8,333 nt of DNA from an uncultured Chloroflexota bacterium. GTDB taxonomy: Bacteria; Chloroflexota; Limnocylindria; Limnocylindrales; Limnocylindraceae. Positions within the stretch are counted from its first letter, which is position 1. Each line of letters opens with the position of its first letter. The position numbers were made by a program, and so were the translations under genes. This document shows positions 6,312 to 8,333 of the stretch, piece after piece. The DNA lies in assembly GCA_903944295.1 (NCBI GenBank), contig CAJARA010000063.1, positions 1 through 8,333 of the forward strand, written 5' to 3'. The notes beneath the pieces are model-generated. The model was not told the origin of the DNA. It ran no database searches and saw only the letters and a list, made by a program, of their open reading frames with translations.

Positions 6312-7076
6312 ATGGATGAGCGGAAGGTACGGGCGTACAGCAGCTATAGCCGCGACGCGCTGATCCCGCCTGCAGCGGGGGAGGGGGTCGCCTGGCTGGG
6401 GCGAGCGCCGTGGGCGAAGGCGAGCCCTTCATATCGTCTCCTACGCTTCTCACTCAAATCCGTCGGTTGGATCTTCGGCTTGCGTGTGCGTGGCCACGGA
6501 CTAGAACGCCTTCACAGCTCTGGCCCACGCATCCTTGTTGGCGCGCCGCATCGTCGCTACTACGAAGCGTTCGCCCTCGGTATTGCGATGCCGGCGGAGC
6601 CGCGCATCTGGTGGCTCGGCCTTGGCCCCTTCATCGTTGGGCGTGGTCGCATTCGCGCCGGCATGTTGCGTCGACTCGGCGGACTCCTCCCTGTCTGGCG
6701 CGGTAGCAGCGGCATTGAGACGCACCTCGCCGCCGCCACGGCGGTCTTCGCTGCGGGGGCGCACTATGCGGTGATGCCGGAGGGTGGCACAAGCGGCCCA
6801 GTTGATCGTTTCGCGGAGTTTCGGCCGGGGGCGGCGGTGATCGGTATCCGTACCGGCGTCCCAATTGTTCCGGTCGTCTTCCGCTTCCGTAATCGCCGCT
6901 TCGGCCTTCCACGAATTGAGATCATCGGACTTGCAGATACCTGGGTCGTTCAGCCTGGCGATACGCCACCAGTACCAGGATCACGCGAAGAGTTGACGCT
7001 TGCCGCCGAGTGGAGCCACGCCCTCTCTGAGCGAATGGAAACGGTCTGGCGCGAAGGGGTAGGATCGGCGGCATGA
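6312..7076 (+). CDS. PlsC-like lysophospholipid/glycerol-phosphate acyltransferase family protein
   Basis: This 254-residue protein has the LPLAT (PlsC) motif order, so it probably moves an acyl group onto a lysophospholipid or related acceptor at the inner membrane face. Motif I is APHRRYYEAF (78-87): the catalytic His80 is followed by Glu85 where most members have Asp. Motif II is around GGLLPVWRG (123-131). Motif III is MPEGGTSG (155-162) followed by FRPGAA (170-175), with an extra Gly relative to the common PEGT core. Motif IV is VPIVPVV (183-189). A short hydrophobic stretch near 43-57 may touch the membrane. ATG 6312 is preferred to GTG 6264 because the extra residues are not family-like and a -10 hexamer falls between them. 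The stop overlaps the LysM gene start as ATGA. The exact acceptor is unknown. Confidence 0.85.
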   Translation: MDERKVRAYSSYSRDALIPPAAGEGVAWLGRAPWAKASPSYRLLRFSLKSVGWIFGLRVRGHGLERLHSSGPRILVGAPHRRYYEAFALGIAMPAEPRIWWLGLGPFIVGRGRIRAGMLRRLGGLLPVWRGSSGIETHLAAATAVFAAGAHYAVMPEGGTSGPVDRFAEFRPGAAVIGIRTGVPIVPVVFRFRNRRFGLPRIEIIGLADTWVVQPGDTPPVPGSREELTLAAEWSHALSERMETVWREGVGSAA

Positions 7077-7906
7077 GTGCGACGACCTGCCCGTTTATTG
7101 CCCTTGCGACGGATTCTGGTAAGCGCCTCTCAGGGGCGAACGCCGCGCACGCCTGTTTTGCGCAACGTCCTTCACAGCCGATCGAACTAGACCACCAGGA
7201 GCAGCTCTGTCTCACCGCAACGTTCAGCAGTTGCCCTCTTTTTGTTGCATGGGCGGCGCGCGAAGCGGCGCAGGCGATCAGCACCGCAACACCGCCGGCG
7301 GTGGGGAGCGACGCGTGGTCTACATCACAGGGTGTGAGTGTTGACGCGCTCGCTGCGGCGTCGCGTGGCGACGGGGAGCAGCCCTTCGACTCCAGCAGTG
7401 ACGGCACGATCTGGTCACTCGCCGCAGCGCCACAGCGGCCGCTAAGCCATGAAGAGGAGGAGCGCGTTCGCGTGGTACCGCTACATCAGCGCCGCACCCT
7501 TGAAGATGAGGTGCCACGCGCAATGATCAGGCTGCCGCGACGGCTGAGCAGCTTGCGAAGTTTCGCCGCCTTCATCCTGCTGCTTGGGGTTGCCCTCTTC
7601 GCGACTCCGTCGATTCTGAAGAGCATCGGCTCGTTCATTGACGGAGTGGGGAGTGAGCCGACCCCTGTGGCAAGCGCCACCGCTACCGCTGACGCATCGC
7701 CAACACCTGAGCCAACGCCTGCGCAGGTGATCTACACGATCAAGAGCGGAGACACCCTCTTTGATATCAGCCAGGAGTTCAAGATCAGCGTGGAGGCGAT
7801 CCTTGGCGCGAATCCAGAGGTGAAAGATCCAGGGAACCTAAAGATTGGGCAGCAGATCATCATTCCGTCCGTCATTCCAGATGTGGTGATCTCACCGAGT
7901 CCGTAA
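7073..7906 (+). CDS. Four-cysteine N-terminal domain / single TM / LysM protein
   Basis: This 277-residue membrane protein has three parts. The N-terminal part (1-57) carries four Cys in a spaced pattern: CPF (6-8), HACF (26-29), QLCL (44-47) and CPLF (54-57). These could bind zinc or an iron-sulfur cluster on the cytoplasmic side. Residues 58-157 are Ala/Ser- then charge-rich and probably disordered. A single membrane helix (about 164-182) preceded by LPRRLSSLR predicts an outside C terminus. A Thr/Pro-rich linker (195-217) leads to one LysM domain (about 220-266) with SGDTLFDIS at its start and GQQIIIPS at its end. LysM binds N-acetylglucosamine in peptidoglycan. The domain order looks like Chloroflexota proteins I recall, where the function is unknown. 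The start overlaps the acyltransferase stop by 4 nt, with AGGA about 8 nt upstream. It may link cell wall to a cytoplasmic sensor. Confidence 0.87.
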   Translation: MSATTCPFIALATDSGKRLSGANAAHACFAQRPSQPIELDHQEQLCLTATFSSCPLFVAWAAREAAQAISTATPPAVGSDAWSTSQGVSVDALAAASRGDGEQPFDSSSDGTIWSLAAAPQRPLSHEEEERVRVVPLHQRRTLEDEVPRAMIRLPRRLSSLRSFAAFILLLGVALFATPSILKSIGSFIDGVGSEPTPVASATATADASPTPEPTPAQVIYTIKSGDTLFDISQEFKISVEAILGANPEVKDPGNLKIGQQIIIPSVIPDVVISPSP

Positions 7907-7909
7907 CGG

Positions 7910-7928
7910 GCGAAGGTTAGCCCTTCGC
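7910..7928. terminator. Stem-loop between convergent LysM and SnoaL-like genes
   Basis: GCGAAGG (7910-7916) pairs with CCTTCGC (7922-7928) around a 5-nt loop. The stem starts 4 nt after the LysM stop and covers the stop of the opposite gene, so it could end both transcripts. No T-run follows on either strand, so intrinsic termination would be weak. Confidence 0.35.
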
Positions 7929-8252
7929 TGGAGAGAGATTGATGCTGGTGATCTTCCCGGCCTCCACCTTAAAGGTGGCGTCAAGCTTGTGGCTCTTCGC
8001 ACCAGGGCGAACGACGAGGATGTCGCACTCCACCTGATGGCCGGTGTCCTTGATCTCCCCAGGGATCATGCGCAACCCCTTGTCGGCACGGAGGAACCAG
8101 CCGCCGACGCGCTCAAGCCCCTTCAACATTTGGACCCCTTCGCCAACGTGGATGCGCATCTCTACGCGCTCTTCCATCATCTTCAGTGCGCCATCGCGGT
8201 CGTCCGCGTTCAGCAGCTCGAAGAAGGCGTCAGTTGTGTCTTGTGCACCCAT
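7917..8252 (-). CDS. NTF2/SnoaL-like small protein
   Basis: This 111-residue soluble protein has features of the NTF2/SnoaL cone fold. An N-terminal helix pair (TTDAFFELLNADDRDGALKMM) is followed by EERVEMRIHV, a GLERVGGWF helix, and strands around QVECDILVVRP, HKLDATFKVEAG and KITSINLSP. The last strands fit the family's usual closing pattern. Members may be isomerases, cyclases or ligand-binding proteins, and no catalytic residue set can be assigned here. The ATG at 8252 has no Shine-Dalgarno, but TACCAT lies 6 nt upstream, fitting a leaderless message. It converges on the LysM gene with a 10-nt gap and diverges from the partial gene at the right edge. Confidence 0.8.
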   Translation of the reverse strand: MGAQDTTDAFFELLNADDRDGALKMMEERVEMRIHVGEGVQMLKGLERVGGWFLRADKGLRMIPGEIKDTGHQVECDILVVRPGAKSHKLDATFKVEAGKITSINLSPAKG

Positions 8253-8258
8253 GCGCCG

Positions 8259-8268
8259 ATGGTACCCT
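8259..8268. promoter_or_regulatory. Overlapping divergent -10 elements around GGTACC
   Basis: TACCAT on the minus strand (8264-8259) ends 6 nt before ATG 8252. TACCCT on the plus strand (8263-8268) ends 6 nt before GTG 8275 and has an extended-type TG one base upstream. The hexamers overlap by two bases. No convincing -35 is seen on either side. This would make both divergent transcripts leaderless and mutually exclusive. Confidence 0.38.
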
Positions 8269-8274
8269 GACTCG

Positions 8275-8333
8275 GTGAATAGTGATCGGCTCGACGCGCT
8301 CGGCCTCCTTGCCCGCTTCGCTTCGCTCCACCC
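8275..8333 (+). CDS. Start of a rightward gene, cut by the window edge
   Basis: A frame from GTG 8275 stays open to the end of the window (19 full codons, beginning VNSDRLDALGLLARF). It is too short to identify. It is proposed because the divergent -10 TACCCT lies exactly 6 nt upstream and the stretch is otherwise unexplained. A short amphipathic helix is all that can be seen. The real start could also lie elsewhere. Confidence 0.35.
   Translation, partial: MNSDRLDALGLLARFASLH

Noticed and set aside
1..8333. CRISPR array, tRNA, rRNA, insertion sequence or phage genes
   Set aside because: No regularly spaced repeats, no cloverleaf with a TTCGANNC arm in a usable context, and no transposase, integrase or phage motif seen on either strand. 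Codon use and gene spacing are uniform, giving no sign of a transferred island.

Overview
This is a compact, GC-rich (roughly 60%) bacterial chromosome segment with almost no intergenic space. Nine genes are supported, plus a cut-off start of a tenth. I see no mobile element, tRNA, rRNA or CRISPR array. The gene mix fits an aerobic, planktonic, monoderm-like bacterium: a nickel superoxide dismutase with its own protease, a luciferase-like flavin/F420 oxidoreductase, a SpoIID/LytB-type protein fused to FG-GAP repeats, and a LysM protein with an N-terminal four-cysteine motif of a kind I associate with Chloroflexota. My best guess is Chloroflexota (for example the freshwater Limnocylindria type), with Actinomycetota as the alternative. 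No marker gene here settles this.

Layout. Positions 1-3975 hold a leftward operon. It starts with a 14-TM DHA2-type MFS exporter, followed by a secreted SpoIID-like/FG-GAP protein whose TTG start overlaps the exporter's end. A small ACT-like protein follows, then the N-terminal part of exonuclease III, which runs off the left edge. Positions 4079-5020 hold a rightward LLM oxidoreductase gene, divergent from the exporter. Positions 5033-6207 hold a leftward three-gene operon: a four-helix membrane protein, nickel superoxide dismutase (sodN) and its S26-type maturation protease (sodX). Positions 6312-7906 hold a rightward pair with an ATGA overlap: a PlsC-like acyltransferase and the four-Cys/TM/LysM protein. 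Positions 7917-8252 hold a leftward NTF2/SnoaL-like protein, divergent from a partial gene at the right edge.

How the genes work together. The sodN operon is the clearest functional unit. SodN is made with a 19-residue leader that must be removed to expose His1 of the nickel hook (HCDIPCG), and the neighbouring protease is the obvious processing enzyme. The membrane protein in front is translationally coupled to sodN and carries one histidine in or at the start of each of its four predicted helices. This suggests a metal- or heme-related role, but it is unproven. Several other products act at the envelope (MFS exporter, SpoIID-like protein, acyltransferase, LysM protein).

The most interesting non-coding pattern concerns translation starts. 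All four transcript-initial genes without a convincing Shine-Dalgarno sequence have a TANNNT hexamer 6-7 nt before the start codon, which suggests leaderless transcription. Most genes inside operons, and the two operon leaders that have a 5' UTR, carry recognisable Shine-Dalgarno sequences instead.
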